DNA of 64,000 nucleotides, from the NCBI RefSeq assembly GCF_012349115.1, contig NZ_PQIG01000067.1, forward strand, positions 62,001 to 126,000. Reading direction: 5' to 3'. Made by a program: the position numbers and the translations under genes. This document shows positions 27,762-37,261 of this stretch, piece after piece. The first letter of the stretch is position 1; every line of letters begins with the position of its first letter. This DNA comes from Rhizobium ruizarguesonis. GTDB lineage: Bacteria > Pseudomonadota > Alphaproteobacteria > Rhizobiales > Rhizobiaceae. Below the pieces are notes generated by a model. The model saw only the letters and a program-made list of their open reading frames with translations. It made no database searches and had not been told where the DNA came from.

Positions 27762-29276
27762 TTACGATCTTGCGTACAGATCGGCGTATTGCTGCCGCAG
27801 GATGTTTTTCTGAACCTTACCCATCGTGTTGCGCGGCAAGTCCTCGGCAAAGATGATGCGCTTGGGTTGTTTGTAGCGCGCGAGACGGTCCTGGAGCGCG
27901 CTGACGATGGCCTTTTCATCGAGGACGGCGCCGGGCTTGCGTACGACGATAGCGGTCACGCCTTCTCCGAAATCGGGATGCGGCACACCGATCACAGCGC
28001 TCTCAACCACACCGTCGATCTGGTCGATCTCGCCTTCGACCTCCTTCGGATAGATGTTGTATCCACCCGAAATCACCAGGTCCTTGCCGCGGCCGACGAT
28101 GTGGACATAGCCGTCCCGGTCGATCTTGCCGAGATCGCCGCTGATGAAGAAACCGTCGGCGGTGAATTCGGCCGCGGTCTTTTCCGGCATGCGCCAATAA
28201 CCCTTGAAGACGTTCGGCCCCTTGATCTCGATCATGCCGGTTTCTTCAGGCGGCAGCACGAGCCCGGTGGCGGGGTCGGTTACGCGCACCGTCACATCAG
28301 GCAGCGGGAAGCCGACCGTTCCCGCAATCCGTTTCCCCTCATAGGGGTTGGACGTGTTCATATTGGTTTCCGTCATGCCGTAGCGCTCGAGAATGGCGTG
28401 ACCGGTACGGGCCTGGAACTCGGTATGTGTTTCTGCAAGCAGTGGAGCCGAACCAGAGATGAAGAGGCGGATGCTGGCGACCGCTTGCTCGTCGAGGCGC
28501 GGGCTTTGCAGGAGGCGCACGTAGAAGGTCGGCACGCCCATCAGCATCGTTGCCTGCGGCATCAGCGACAGGATCTCCTCCGGATCGAACTTCGACAGCA
28601 GGAACATCGAGGCGCCGGCGAGCAGCGTGACGTTGGTGGCGACGAACAGCCCATGGGTGTGGAAGATCGGCAAGGCATGGATCAGTCGATCGCCGGCGGT
28701 GACGCACCAATAATCTCGCAAGGTCAGGGCGTTCGAGAGCAGGTTCCCATGCGTAAGCATCGCCCCCTTGGAGCGTCCCGTCGTTCCCGACGTGTAGAGG
28801 ATCGCAGCCAGATCATCCGCGGAGCGCGAGGCATCGACAAAGTCGGCCGGCTCATCGCGTGCGAGATCCAGCAACGAACCGCTGCCATCGGCGTCGAGCG
28901 TTTCGATGATCGCGCCGTGGGGTTTGGCGATTGTCTCCACGCCGCCTCGAGCCACCGATGCAACCACCACCAAACGCGGCTCCGCATCGGCGATAAAGTA
29001 ATCGAGTTCAGCCAGCGTATAGGCGGTGTTGAGCGGCAGGTAGACCGCACCGCTTCGAAGACAGGCGAGATAGAGGATCAATGCCTCGGCACTTTTCTCG
29101 ACCTGCACCGCCACGCGGTCGCCGGGGCGAATGCCGAGCGTGTCCATCGCGCTGGCAATGCGGCCGGAAAGAGCGAAAGCGTCGTCATAGGTCCATGTGC
29201 GCGTGTTATCGATCCGGATGAACGGTGCGTTGCCGGGCGCGGCGGCCCGCATGGCGTCGAAAAGATGGTTGCTCAC
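27762..29276 (-). CDS. matB: malonyl-CoA synthetase MatB
   Basis: A 504-residue acyl-AMP-forming ligase that makes malonyl-CoA from malonate, CoA and ATP. The AMP-binding loop ILYTSGTTGRSKGAML is at about residue 160, YGMTETNMN at about 300, and the hinge/C-terminal lysine region GGYNIYPKEVE and LPRNTMGKVQKN near the end. Its start overlaps the matA stop by 4 bases. MatB makes the substrate for MatA, so malonate ends up as acetyl-CoA. Confidence 0.94.
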   Translation of the reverse strand: MSNHLFDAMRAAAPGNAPFIRIDNTRTWTYDDAFALSGRIASAMDTLGIRPGDRVAVQVEKSAEALILYLACLRSGAVYLPLNTAYTLAELDYFIADAEPRLVVVASVARGGVETIAKPHGAIIETLDADGSGSLLDLARDEPADFVDASRSADDLAAILYTSGTTGRSKGAMLTHGNLLSNALTLRDYWCVTAGDRLIHALPIFHTHGLFVATNVTLLAGASMFLLSKFDPEEILSLMPQATMLMGVPTFYVRLLQSPRLDEQAVASIRLFISGSAPLLAETHTEFQARTGHAILERYGMTETNMNTSNPYEGKRIAGTVGFPLPDVTVRVTDPATGLVLPPEETGMIEIKGPNVFKGYWRMPEKTAAEFTADGFFISGDLGKIDRDGYVHIVGRGKDLVISGGYNIYPKEVEGEIDQIDGVVESAVIGVPHPDFGEGVTAIVVRKPGAVLDEKAIVSALQDRLARYKQPKRIIFAEDLPRNTMGKVQKNILRQQYADLYARS

Positions 29277-30697
29277 TTTCGCCCTCCTCCAAGCGTCGAG
29301 TTCATTATCTGTGCGAATGGCCGGGAGCCTTGCTGGCCATTGCCGCCGCTGCGGCTTTCGTCGTTCTGGTTGAGCAAGCTTTTGACAGCAGGCGAGGCGA
29401 TTACTTCGCCGCGCTGCGCTAAGGCCTCGTGGTTGGCCACGATATCGTCGAGCTTGTAGATATAATTGACCATCAGGCCGTGTGCCTGCTGCATCGCCTT
29501 GGTCGAGCGGTCGCCAAGAAAATTCAATCTTTCAAGTCGAGCGCCGTTGCCGAGATGGAAACGGGCAACAGGATCGACGGGGCGGCCCTCCGGCGTCCGT
29601 TCGACCAGGAAATAGCGCGCTGCAAGCGGCAGCAACACGCGCTCCACTTCGGCCGCCGTCTTCTCGTTGTCAGACCATTTGAGATCGTCCAGCAACATCA
29701 GCGTTTCGCGGGCCGCTTCGGATAAGAGCCGGTTGGTGGTTGAGGCGCGTGCCTTGGCAAGCCAACGGGCAAAGCCTGGAACGGGCGACAGCGTGACGAA
29801 ATTCTTCAGGCCAGGCAGGTCTCTGCGCAGGTCTTCCACGACCTGTTTGATCAGGAAGTTGCCGAACGAGATCCCACGCAAGCCATCCTGGCAGTTGGAG
29901 ATCGAATAGAAGACAGCCGTCGTCGCCTCGTCGGCGTTGATCTGCTCCCTCCCTTCGTCGAGCACATCTCCGATCGCCCTCGGCACCGATCGTGTCAGTG
30001 CCACCTCGACGAACACGAGCGGCTCGTCGGCCAGTCGGGGGTGGAAGAAGGCAAAGCAACGGCGGTCGGCCGGCGCCAAACGACGGCGCAACTCCTCCCA
30101 GCCGGCAATCTCGTGCACGGCCTCGTATTTGATGATCTTCTCGAGGATGTAAGCCGGCGTCGACCAGTCGATGGGCCGCAGCGTCAGAAAACCGCGATTG
30201 AACCAGGAGCCGAACAGATGCGTGAAGTCGGCGTCAAGCGCGTGATATTCTGCGGATTGATCTTTGGAAGCGAGCAACTGGTGGCGCATCTGGACGAGCT
30301 TGGCGGTGCCGTTCGGCGCGTGGTTCAATCGGCGAAGAAGTTCCTGTCGCCGTGGCTCGGCTGCCTGATGAAGGGTAATGATCGCGGCAGAGCTTTTGTC
30401 GGCGCGGTAATTTTCAATCGCCTGGTCGAGCTTGGTCGTGTCTGGCCCGAACTTTTCATGCAGCATAAGGAGGAATTTCTGCGCGCCTTCGCTGTCGAGC
30501 GCGCCCCAGCGATCGAGTATCTCGGCCGCAAGCGCCATGCCCGAGGCCTCGCCCCGGCTCGACAGCAGCATTTCACAGAGTGTCTGGAGATCGACCTTGG
30601 CTGCGACCTGCGTGGCGCGCGCGCCGGAAAACAAAAGCTGGCGTCCGCGATCCGTGATGCTCTGCAGCATGTCGGTGAAGAAGGAAGCCTCAGACAT
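29273..30697 (-). CDS. matA: malonyl-CoA decarboxylase MatA
   Basis: 474 residues, full-length malonyl-CoA decarboxylase. The catalytic domain includes the FFHPRLADEPLVFVEVALT segment, FYSISNCQDGLRGISFGNFLIKQV and the conserved FVTLSPVPGF. It converts malonyl-CoA to acetyl-CoA and CO2. Start ATG 30697 is chosen because GAGGAGAAA precedes it; the 20 upstream codons are low-complexity. First gene of the mat operon, divergent from matR. Confidence 0.94.
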   Translation of the reverse strand: MSEASFFTDMLQSITDRGRQLLFSGARATQVAAKVDLQTLCEMLLSSRGEASGMALAAEILDRWGALDSEGAQKFLLMLHEKFGPDTTKLDQAIENYRADKSSAAIITLHQAAEPRRQELLRRLNHAPNGTAKLVQMRHQLLASKDQSAEYHALDADFTHLFGSWFNRGFLTLRPIDWSTPAYILEKIIKYEAVHEIAGWEELRRRLAPADRRCFAFFHPRLADEPLVFVEVALTRSVPRAIGDVLDEGREQINADEATTAVFYSISNCQDGLRGISFGNFLIKQVVEDLRRDLPGLKNFVTLSPVPGFARWLAKARASTTNRLLSEAARETLMLLDDLKWSDNEKTAAEVERVLLPLAARYFLVERTPEGRPVDPVARFHLGNGARLERLNFLGDRSTKAMQQAHGLMVNYIYKLDDIVANHEALAQRGEVIASPAVKSLLNQNDESRSGGNGQQGSRPFAQIMNSTLGGGRK

Positions 30698-30784
30698 GCC
30701 ATTTCTCCTCTCTTCTGCCGGCCGGCTGGGTGACCGTTTTTGACGGCTGCTTCCCATCGTCGGGTTTCACCGTTAGTATGTAGA

Positions 30785-30834
30785 ATGCCATTCTTCGTAC
30801 ACGAGGTCAACAATCGTGTATACAAGAATAGCAT
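30785..30834. promoter_or_regulatory. MatR operator region, two related half-palindromes in inverted repeat
   Basis: TCGTGTATACAAGA at 30814-30827 is the reverse complement of TCTTGTATACACGA, which I recall as the published MatR-binding inverted repeat of R. trifolii. A second, one-base-shorter version (TCTTCGTACACGA, 30792-30804) lies in the opposite orientation, and flanking ATGCYATTCTT sequence is shared, so the two arms form a long inverted repeat around GGTCAACAA. It sits between matA and matR. Confidence 0.8.
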
Positions 30835-30859
30835 TTTTGTATGAGGAAAGCGAAACGAA

Positions 30860-31510
30860 ATGTCCGAGAATGTCGGCCGATGGCTTCGGGATGAGATTGA
30901 AAATTCAATTCTTTCCAACGAGTTCTCCCCCGGTGAGCGGCTCGACGAAACGGTGCTTGCGACGCGTTTCGGGGTCTCCCGCACGCCGGTGCGTGAGGCG
31001 CTGATGCAGCTCGATGCCATCGGCCTCATCGAAATTCGACCGCGCAGAGGCGCAATCGTCATCGATCCGGGGCCGCACCGCGTCTATGAGATGTTCGAGG
31101 TTATGGCGGAGCTGGAGGGCTTGGCCGGCTCGCTCGCCGCACGGCGGCTGGACAAGGCGTCCCGAGAAGCAATCAACGCCACCCACGCCCGCTGTGAGCA
31201 ATCCGCCGCTGCCGGTGACAGCGACGCCTATTATTACGACAATGAGGAGTTCCATAAGGCCATCTACGCAGCCGGCCGAAGCGATTTCCTTGAGGAGCAA
31301 TGTCTGCAATTGCATCGGCGCCTGCGGCCTTATCGCCGCCTCCAGCTGCGCGTGCGCAACCGCCTGTCGACGTCCTTCTTGGAACATTGCGCCATCGTCG
31401 ATGCGATCTTTGCCGGAGATGGAGATGAGGCCCGCCGGCTGCTGCGGGGGCATGTCGGCATTCAGGGCGAGAGGTTCAGCGATCTGGTCGCGAGCATGGC
31501 GGCCAGATGA
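30860..31510 (+). CDS. matR: GntR-family regulator MatR
   Basis: 216 residues, FadR/FCD subgroup. The N-terminal winged helix (LDETVLATRFGVSRTPVREALMQLDAIGLI region) spans about 25-75. The C-terminal helical FCD domain carries likely metal-site residues, including an Asp/His pair in YYYDNEEFHKAIY and a histidine in LEHCAIVDA. It is divergent from matA; the intergenic operator matches the MatR type. It likely responds to malonate. Confidence 0.9.
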   Translation: MSENVGRWLRDEIENSILSNEFSPGERLDETVLATRFGVSRTPVREALMQLDAIGLIEIRPRRGAIVIDPGPHRVYEMFEVMAELEGLAGSLAARRLDKASREAINATHARCEQSAAAGDSDAYYYDNEEFHKAIYAAGRSDFLEEQCLQLHRRLRPYRRLQLRVRNRLSTSFLEHCAIVDAIFAGDGDEARRLLRGHVGIQGERFSDLVASMAAR

Positions 31511-31569
31511 CGCTTTAGTCGTGATGGTTCCAGATCAAATGCAAAACCATCTCGCTGCCATCCCGCGAG

Positions 31570-32184
31570 TTAGTTCTTCATTGCGCCGCCGGCGGCCACG
31601 ATATCGTCCGGCGTATCGACGTCGAGGCAAGCTGCATCGCCGACATCGACATCGAGCACGGGCAGGCCTGACCTCGCAATGATATCGCGCGCGCCGACGT
31701 CGCCCTCAAGTCTCAGCACTGCGTGATTGAGAGAACGTGGCAGGATAACGGGATTGCCTGGCTTGCCCTGTGAAACGGCGCGCACGATGGCCTCGCCGCC
31801 CGCGTTGCGAAAGGCGAAAATCAAGGCATTGAGGTGTGCGGTGGAAATGCCGGGCATATCGGCCAGCATGACGAGAATGCCGTCGGCGCCGTCAACGCGC
31901 TTTGATGAGAACCCTGCCATGAGCGAGCTCGCCATGCCGCTGGCGTAATCGGGATTATCGACGAGAGTCAGAGCGAGCCCATCGAGCGCAGCCTCGATCT
32001 CGCTCCTGCGATGGCCGGTGGCGACAATAACGGACGTTGCATCCGCACCGAGCGCCGTCAATGCTGACCGCCGCACGAGCGGCACGCCGTCGAACTCGGC
32101 CAGCAGCTTATGTTTCCCGCCTTCACCCATCCGGCTTGCCTTGCCGGCAGCGAGAATGACGATCGCGACCGACGCCTTAAGCAT
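31570..32184 (-). CDS. molybdenum-cofactor cytidylyltransferase-like protein (MocA family)
   Basis: 204 residues. It opens with the nucleotide-binding motif ILAAGKASRMGEGGKHKLL typical of MobA/MocA nucleotidyltransferases. MocA attaches CMP to molybdopterin, giving the cytosine dinucleotide cofactor used by xanthine-oxidase-family enzymes. Position after xdhC and paoABC fits that role. Start ATG 32184 overlaps the XdhC gene end by 8 bases. Its C-terminal sequence recurs as a broken copy near 24.5 kb. Confidence 0.88.
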   Translation of the reverse strand: MLKASVAIVILAAGKASRMGEGGKHKLLAEFDGVPLVRRSALTALGADATSVIVATGHRRSEIEAALDGLALTLVDNPDYASGMASSLMAGFSSKRVDGADGILVMLADMPGISTAHLNALIFAFRNAGGEAIVRAVSQGKPGNPVILPRSLNHAVLRLEGDVGARDIIARSGLPVLDVDVGDAACLDVDTPDDIVAAGGAMKN

Positions 32185-33106
32185 AAGCAGCCAGTCTTGC
32201 CGCAGCGATATCAGCCAGAACCGACAGGGCGAGCGACGTTGCATCCCGCGTCGGGCCGAACATCCCGATGGGCGCCTTGATACGAGCGATGTCGTCCCGT
32301 CTGAAAGCCATGGCTCTCAGCCGCTCCACCCGTCGACGATGCGTGCGGGTGCTGCCGAGCGCGCCGATGTAGAACCCGGGCGAGGCAAGGGCGATCTCGA
32401 GAATGGCAGCTTCGGCGTCAAGCTCATGATGCAGGAGCACGACGGCCGTGAAGGGGTCGATGATGTCGGCTGCGACCCTGCCCCCCTCGCCCTGTCCCCT
32501 GACGATCACGTCGTAGCCGGAAGCCTCGGCCAGTCGTGCGACGGCCTGCGCTTCGATCGTCTGCCCGGAAAGGACGACGCGGGTGCGGGGACGGTAGACG
32601 GTCACGAAATCTTGCTCGAGCCATTGGGCCCGTGGCAGTGGCTCTACCGGTTCGAGCGCCTGCTGCCCTGGCGAATATGCAAGACCGGCTGCCTGCCGCC
32701 GTTCGAGACGATCGAGAACATGCCGCAAAGCTCCGACATCCTTCAGGACATGGATTGCGACGGAGATTCCGCCGCCGCAGGGAAGGACAATGTCAAAGAA
32801 GGGCGAGCCGTCGCCGAACTTGACCGTGCGGTCGCACCCTTGCGCCATTGCCAGAAGCGCTTCGGTAGCGACGGCGGCTTCGACGCATCCGCCGGAGACA
32901 TAGCCGCAGAACTGCCCGTCTGCGGCAACCGCCATATGAGCGCCGAGCGCGCGTGCCGCCCCGCCCCGGATGTCGACGAGGGTGGCCAGTGCCGCCGCGC
33001 CAACACTATGGGCGTCGATCGCGAAGCGAAGCAGTTCCACAGGATCGTCGGTGGACGACGCCCTGACGGGAATTGGCGCCGTGATGGGCGCAAGTGTGTG
33101 ATGCAT
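32177..33106 (-). CDS. XdhC/CoxI-family maturation protein (PaoD-like)
   Basis: 309 residues with the N-terminal XdhC_CoxI segment (LVDIRGGAARALGAHMAV then YVSGGCVEAAV) and a C-terminal Rossmann-like domain (ALGSTRTHRRRVERL). Proteins of this family bind the molybdenum cofactor and insert the sulfurated form into xanthine-oxidase-type enzymes; E. coli PaoD does so for PaoABC. Lies 55 bases after paoC with a hairpin between. Confidence 0.9.
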   Translation of the reverse strand: MHHTLAPITAPIPVRASSTDDPVELLRFAIDAHSVGAAALATLVDIRGGAARALGAHMAVAADGQFCGYVSGGCVEAAVATEALLAMAQGCDRTVKFGDGSPFFDIVLPCGGGISVAIHVLKDVGALRHVLDRLERRQAAGLAYSPGQQALEPVEPLPRAQWLEQDFVTVYRPRTRVVLSGQTIEAQAVARLAEASGYDVIVRGQGEGGRVAADIIDPFTAVVLLHHELDAEAAILEIALASPGFYIGALGSTRTHRRRVERLRAMAFRRDDIARIKAPIGMFGPTRDATSLALSVLADIAAARLAAYA

Positions 33107-33128
33107 GGGAAATCCTACAGGAATTAAC

Positions 33129-33151
33129 GGCGGTCCGGCTTTCGGACCGCC
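33129..33151 (-). terminator. hairpin between paoC and xdhC-like gene
   Basis: GGCGGTCCG-GCTTT-CGGACCGCC is a perfect 9-bp stem with a 5-base loop, 10 bases beyond the paoC stop. No strong T tract follows on the minus strand. It may attenuate transcription into the maturation genes or protect the paoABC mRNA end. Confidence 0.5.
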
Positions 33152-33161
33152 GTCGACATCA

Positions 33162-35360
33162 TCAGGCCACGTCCGGCAAGCCGCCGATCAGCTTGTCAAG
33201 CGTCAGCGGATAGTGACGAACCCTGACGCCGGTCGCGTTGTATACGGCGTTGGCGATTGCTGCCGCGACGCCGCAAAGGCCAAGCTCGCCGACGCCCTTG
33301 GCTTTCATCGGCGAGGACATCGGATCGGTCTCGTCCATGAAGATTACCTCTTGGTGTGGAATGTCGGCATGCACCGCCACTTCGTAGCTGGCGAGATCGT
33401 GGTTGGCGAAGAAGCCGCGGCGGGTGTCAACCGCCAATTCCTCAGACAGTGCGCCGCCCGCCCCCATCGTCATTGCGCCGATGACCTGGCTGCGGGCGGT
33501 GATCGGGTTGAGGATCCGACCTGCCGCGCAGACTGCGAGCATCCTGCGAATGCGGCTTTCTCCCGTGGCAATGTCGACGCCAACCTCCACGAAGTGCGCG
33601 CCGAATGTCGATTGCTGATGCGTCTCGGTGAGCTCGCCCCACTTGATGGTGTCCTCGCCGACAAGACCATCCGGACCGGCGGCTTCGGCAAGAGGCACCG
33701 AACGATTGCCCGAGCTGACCTCGCCATTCTCGAAGACGATGTCTTCGGAGTTGAAGCCGAGCTTCTTGGCAATGGCCTCACGCAGCTTGACACAGGCTGC
33801 GTAGACGCCAGACGTGGAAGAGTTCGCACCGAACTGTCCGCCGGAACCCGCAGAAACCGGAAAACGCGAGTCGCCGAGTTGGACGGCGACCTTGTCGATC
33901 GCGACCCCCATCATCTCGGCGGCGGTCTGGGCGATGATCGTGTAGCTGCCCGTCCCGATGTCGGTCATGTCGGTTTCGACCGTCACGACGCCTTCCCGGT
34001 CGAGTTTTACCCGGGCTCCGGAGGGAAGCACGAGGTTGTTGCGGAAGGCAACGGCAACGCCCATGCCGACCAACCAGTTGCCGTCCCGCATGGAACCGGG
34101 CTTCCCCCGTTCACGCCAGCCAAACCGTTCTGCACCGAGCTTGAGGCAGCCGATGAGATTGCGCTGGGAAAAACGCCGCTCCGGCTTCTCCGGATCGACC
34201 TGCGTGTCGTTGATGATGCGAAACTGCACGGGATCGATACCAACTTTTTCGGCAATCTCGTCGATGGCAATTTCGAGCGCCATCAGTCCGGGGGCTTCGC
34301 CCGGAGCGCGCATGGCATTGCCCTCCGGGAGGTTGAGTGTCGCCAGCCGCATCGCGGTCATCCGGTTCGCACCGGCATAGAGAAGACGCGTCTGGTTGAC
34401 GGCGGTCTCCAGTCCGCCGCCCGGAAGATCCCCGGACCAGCTTTCGTGGGCAATGGCGGTTATCTTGCCGTCACGCTCGGTTCCAATGCGGATCCGCTGG
34501 ATCGTCGCCGGCCGGTGGGTCGTGTTGTTTATCAGGAGGGGTCGCGGCAAGGCGACCTTGACGGGCCGCTTTACCGCTTGTGCGCCGACAACGGCCAGCA
34601 CGGCGTCGGCCCGCAGGAACAGCTTGCCACCGAAGCCGCCGCCGATGAAGGGCGACATGAGGTGGATCTTCTCCTTGTCGATATCGAGCGTCGTCGCAAG
34701 GTCGGAACGCCACCAGTCGATCATCTGGCTGGAGGTCCAGACGGTCACCTCGTCGCCGTTCCAGGCTGCGATCGATGCGTGCGGCTCCATCATCGCATGC
34801 GACTGGTCGGGCGTCGTGTAAGTCGCGTCTAGAGTAACGGGAGCCGACGTGAAGGCAGCCTCGAAATTGCCGGTCGCAGTATCGGGCTGCTGCGATTCAT
34901 CCGGCTTGACGGCCGAATCTTTCGCCTGGCCGAGGTCGAACGCACCTTTTTCTTCGGTATAGTCGACCTTGACCAGAGCGGCTGCAGCGCGCGCCTGCTC
35001 GAAGGTCTCGGCGACGACGACCGCGATTGCCTGGTGATAGTGCTGAATCTCGTCGCCACCGAAAAGCTTGGCGGTGTTGAACTTGCCCTTTTTCCGCTCG
35101 CCGACGTCGAGCGTCGTCACGACGGCGAGGACACCGGGAGCCCTCTTGGCGGCGGAAACGTCCATGGATTTGATGCGGCCCTTGGCGATGGCCGCGCCGA
35201 CGGGATAACCATAGGCGTAGCGCATGTTCGGATCGTGCCACTCATAGGCGTACATCGCCCGGCCGGTCGTCTTGAGCTGGCCGTCGATGCGGTGGATCGG
35301 TTGACCGACGACCTTCAGATTGTCGATCGGGTTGGTTGTCGCTGGCGTATCGAACTGCAT
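33162..35360 (-). CDS. paoC: periplasmic aldehyde oxidoreductase, molybdenum subunit PaoC
   Basis: A 732-residue large subunit of the xanthine oxidase family, carrying the molybdopterin cytosine dinucleotide. It is exactly the length of E. coli PaoC, and the base catalyst falls at the same number: E692 in KGVGELGLCG. Other cofactor-contact motifs are FIGGGFGGKLFLRAD and MRAPGEAPG. The heterotrimer oxidises aromatic and other aldehydes to acids for detoxification. It lies 3 bases from paoB. Confidence 0.94.
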   Translation of the reverse strand: MQFDTPATTNPIDNLKVVGQPIHRIDGQLKTTGRAMYAYEWHDPNMRYAYGYPVGAAIAKGRIKSMDVSAAKRAPGVLAVVTTLDVGERKKGKFNTAKLFGGDEIQHYHQAIAVVVAETFEQARAAAALVKVDYTEEKGAFDLGQAKDSAVKPDESQQPDTATGNFEAAFTSAPVTLDATYTTPDQSHAMMEPHASIAAWNGDEVTVWTSSQMIDWWRSDLATTLDIDKEKIHLMSPFIGGGFGGKLFLRADAVLAVVGAQAVKRPVKVALPRPLLINNTTHRPATIQRIRIGTERDGKITAIAHESWSGDLPGGGLETAVNQTRLLYAGANRMTAMRLATLNLPEGNAMRAPGEAPGLMALEIAIDEIAEKVGIDPVQFRIINDTQVDPEKPERRFSQRNLIGCLKLGAERFGWRERGKPGSMRDGNWLVGMGVAVAFRNNLVLPSGARVKLDREGVVTVETDMTDIGTGSYTIIAQTAAEMMGVAIDKVAVQLGDSRFPVSAGSGGQFGANSSTSGVYAACVKLREAIAKKLGFNSEDIVFENGEVSSGNRSVPLAEAAGPDGLVGEDTIKWGELTETHQQSTFGAHFVEVGVDIATGESRIRRMLAVCAAGRILNPITARSQVIGAMTMGAGGALSEELAVDTRRGFFANHDLASYEVAVHADIPHQEVIFMDETDPMSSPMKAKGVGELGLCGVAAAIANAVYNATGVRVRHYPLTLDKLIGGLPDVA

Positions 35361-35363
35361 GGC

Positions 35364-36314
35364 TCAACCCCTTGCTTCGGCAATGACCGCGCCGAGCGTG
35401 CGCTCGACCAGATCGACCTTGAAACGGTTCTGTTCGGTCGGATGGGCGTCGGCAAGAAGGACGCCCGCCGCCGCCCGCGCGCCCTTCGGCAGCTCGGCTT
35501 CGGCTGCCTCGATGCGCCACGGCTTATGGGCGATGCCGCCAACGGCGACACGTCCTGTACCGTCCGGCTGGATCACGGCTCCGACCGAGACGAGTGCGAA
35601 GGCATAGGAGGCGCGGTCCCGGACTTTACGATAGATGTGCTTGCCGCCGATCGGGGGCGGCAGCAGGACCGCCGTGATGAACTCACCGCGCTCGAGAACG
35701 GTCTCCAAATGGGGCGTGCCGCCGGGCAATCGGTGAAGGTCGGCAATCGCAATCGAGCGACGACTGCCGTCGGCCTTGACCGTCTCTACGGCGGCATCGA
35801 GTGCCCGCATCGCGATGGCCATGTCACTCGGATGAGTGGCGATGCAGCTGTCGCTTACCCCGACCACTGCATGCTGGCGACTGAAGCCGCCGATGGCGGA
35901 ACAGCCGCTGCCCGGCTGCCGCTTGTTGCACGGCTGGTTCGGGTCATAGAAATAAGGACAGCGCGTGCGCTGAAGAAGGTTGCCGGCCGTCGTCGCTTTG
36001 TTGCGCAGTTGCCCGGAGGCGCCCGCGACAAGCGCCCTGGAAAGCAGGCCGTAGTCGCGGCGAACAGTTTCGTGAGCTGCAAGATCGGTGTTGCGAACCA
36101 ACGCGCCGATGCGCAACCCACCCTCCGGCGTGGAATCGATCTTGTCGAGGCCGAGACCGTTGACGTCGATCAGATGCGCCGGTGTCTCGATCTCGAGCTT
36201 CATCAGGTCGAGGAGATTGGTGCCGCCGGCGATGAACTTGGTTTCAGGATTGGAGGCTGCCGCCTTGGCCGCGGCCTCGACGGACGAGGCACGTTCATAG
36301 GTGAAGGCTCTCAT
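35364..36314 (-). CDS. paoB: periplasmic aldehyde oxidoreductase, FAD subunit PaoB
   Basis: 316 residues, FAD-binding subunit of the CO-dehydrogenase/xanthine-oxidase type ([13 protein letters not shown] near residue 28). The cysteine-rich insertion [16 protein letters not shown] with a further GSGC is the [4Fe-4S] site peculiar to PaoB-like proteins, and supports Pao rather than a generic xanthine dehydrogenase. Overlaps paoA by 4 bases. Confidence 0.93.
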   Translation of the reverse strand: MRAFTYERASSVEAAAKAAASNPETKFIAGGTNLLDLMKLEIETPAHLIDVNGLGLDKIDSTPEGGLRIGALVRNTDLAAHETVRRDYGLLSRALVAGASGQLRNKATTAGNLLQRTRCPYFYDPNQPCNKRQPGSGCSAIGGFSRQHAVVGVSDSCIATHPSDMAIAMRALDAAVETVKADGSRRSIAIADLHRLPGGTPHLETVLERGEFITAVLLPPPIGGKHIYRKVRDRASYAFALVSVGAVIQPDGTGRVAVGGIAHKPWRIEAAEAELPKGARAAAGVLLADAHPTEQNRFKVDLVERTLGAVIAEARG

Positions 36315-36946
36315 GCTTTAATCCCCGCGACTTCCGAAATGGCATCGATAATGTTGGAATAGGCGCCGCATCGACAGATATTGCCGCTCATGCGTTCGCG
36401 GATCTCGGCCGGAGTGACAGCCGCCTCAGCCGTAAGGTCGCCGGTGACGTGGCTCGGTATATTCGCCCTGATCTCCTCAAGCACCGCCACGGAGGAACAG
36501 ATCTGTCCCGGCGTGCAGTAGCCGCACTGGAAGCCGTCATGCTTGACGAAGGCCGTCTGCATCGGATGAAGGTTTCCAGGCTGGCCGAGGCCTTCGATCG
36601 TGGTGATTTGATCGCCTTCGTGCATGACCGCCAGCGTCAGGCAGGAGTTGATGCGGTGGCCGTCGACCATCACGGTGCATGCGCCGCATTGGCCGTGGTC
36701 GCATCCCTTCTTCGTGCCTGTGAGATGAAGGTGCTCGCGCAGCGCGTCGAGCAGCGACGTTCTGTTGTCGACCTCGAGATCGCGGTTCTCGCCGTTAACC
36801 GCGAAAGAAACTTTCGATGTATAGGCCATTTCATTTCCTGGGGACTGTGCCGCCGCGGGAGCGACGGCTCCGGTTACCGCAATCGTTGCGGCCGACGAGA
36901 TAAGTAGATCTCGACGGGAAAGTTCCAGTTGTGTCTGGCTTGGCAT
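36311..36946 (-). CDS. paoA: periplasmic aldehyde oxidoreductase, 2Fe-2S subunit PaoA
   Basis: 211 residues. A Tat signal ([19 protein letters not shown], cleavage after about residue 34) shows that the folded complex is exported. Two [2Fe-2S] sites are visible: CDHGQCGAC with a later C in RINSC, and QCGYCTPGQ with NICRCGAY. Start ATG 36946 is preferred over an in-frame GTG at 36958 because AAGGTGGA lies at the right distance before it. First gene of the operon. Confidence 0.93.
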   Translation of the reverse strand: MPSQTQLELSRRDLLISSAATIAVTGAVAPAAAQSPGNEMAYTSKVSFAVNGENRDLEVDNRTSLLDALREHLHLTGTKKGCDHGQCGACTVMVDGHRINSCLTLAVMHEGDQITTIEGLGQPGNLHPMQTAFVKHDGFQCGYCTPGQICSSVAVLEEIRANIPSHVTGDLTAEAAVTPAEIRERMSGNICRCGAYSNIIDAISEVAGIKA

Positions 36947-37261
36947 GAACTGTTCCACCTTGCTCGTTGGACATGGGCGCGCGTCAACGCCGTCTGCTGA
37001 GGTAGTGCAATTCCGCCCTCCGATTAGGCCCTTTCCGTTGCATACCGTTATCGATCTGGCTCATGAATTCCCCGAGCCGCGGTCGTATGAGGCTGCGAGC
37101 CACATATTCAGTAAAATTGGCTTGGATGCTCAAGCGCCAGCGGAGTAACGCCCGCCGATGCGCGCGAAAAAAAGCAGCGCCATGCGCAAAAAATGATGCT
37201 TTTCCGGCTTATCTTTATTCCTTACTCCCTATCGAAGCAGGTGACGAAAAGGGATGACCGC
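36947..37261. promoter_or_regulatory. divergent control region paoA / creatininase-family gene
   Basis: 315 bp with no gene. Its right part (37182-37205) carries ATGCGCA, an A-rich spacer, then TGATGCTTTTCC, closely matching a sequence at 39089-39114 upstream of the ABC binding-protein gene. It should also hold the paoA promoter, which I cannot place exactly. Confidence 0.5.

Noticed and set aside
27474..29459. 661-codon plus-strand frame opposite matB
   Set aside because: Antisense shadow of a complete acyl-CoA synthetase; Arg/His/Asp-rich composition typical of reverse frames.
33105..34832. 575-codon plus-strand frame opposite paoC
   Set aside because: Antisense to a full-length molybdenum hydroxylase with catalytic E692; no ribosome site and no motif.
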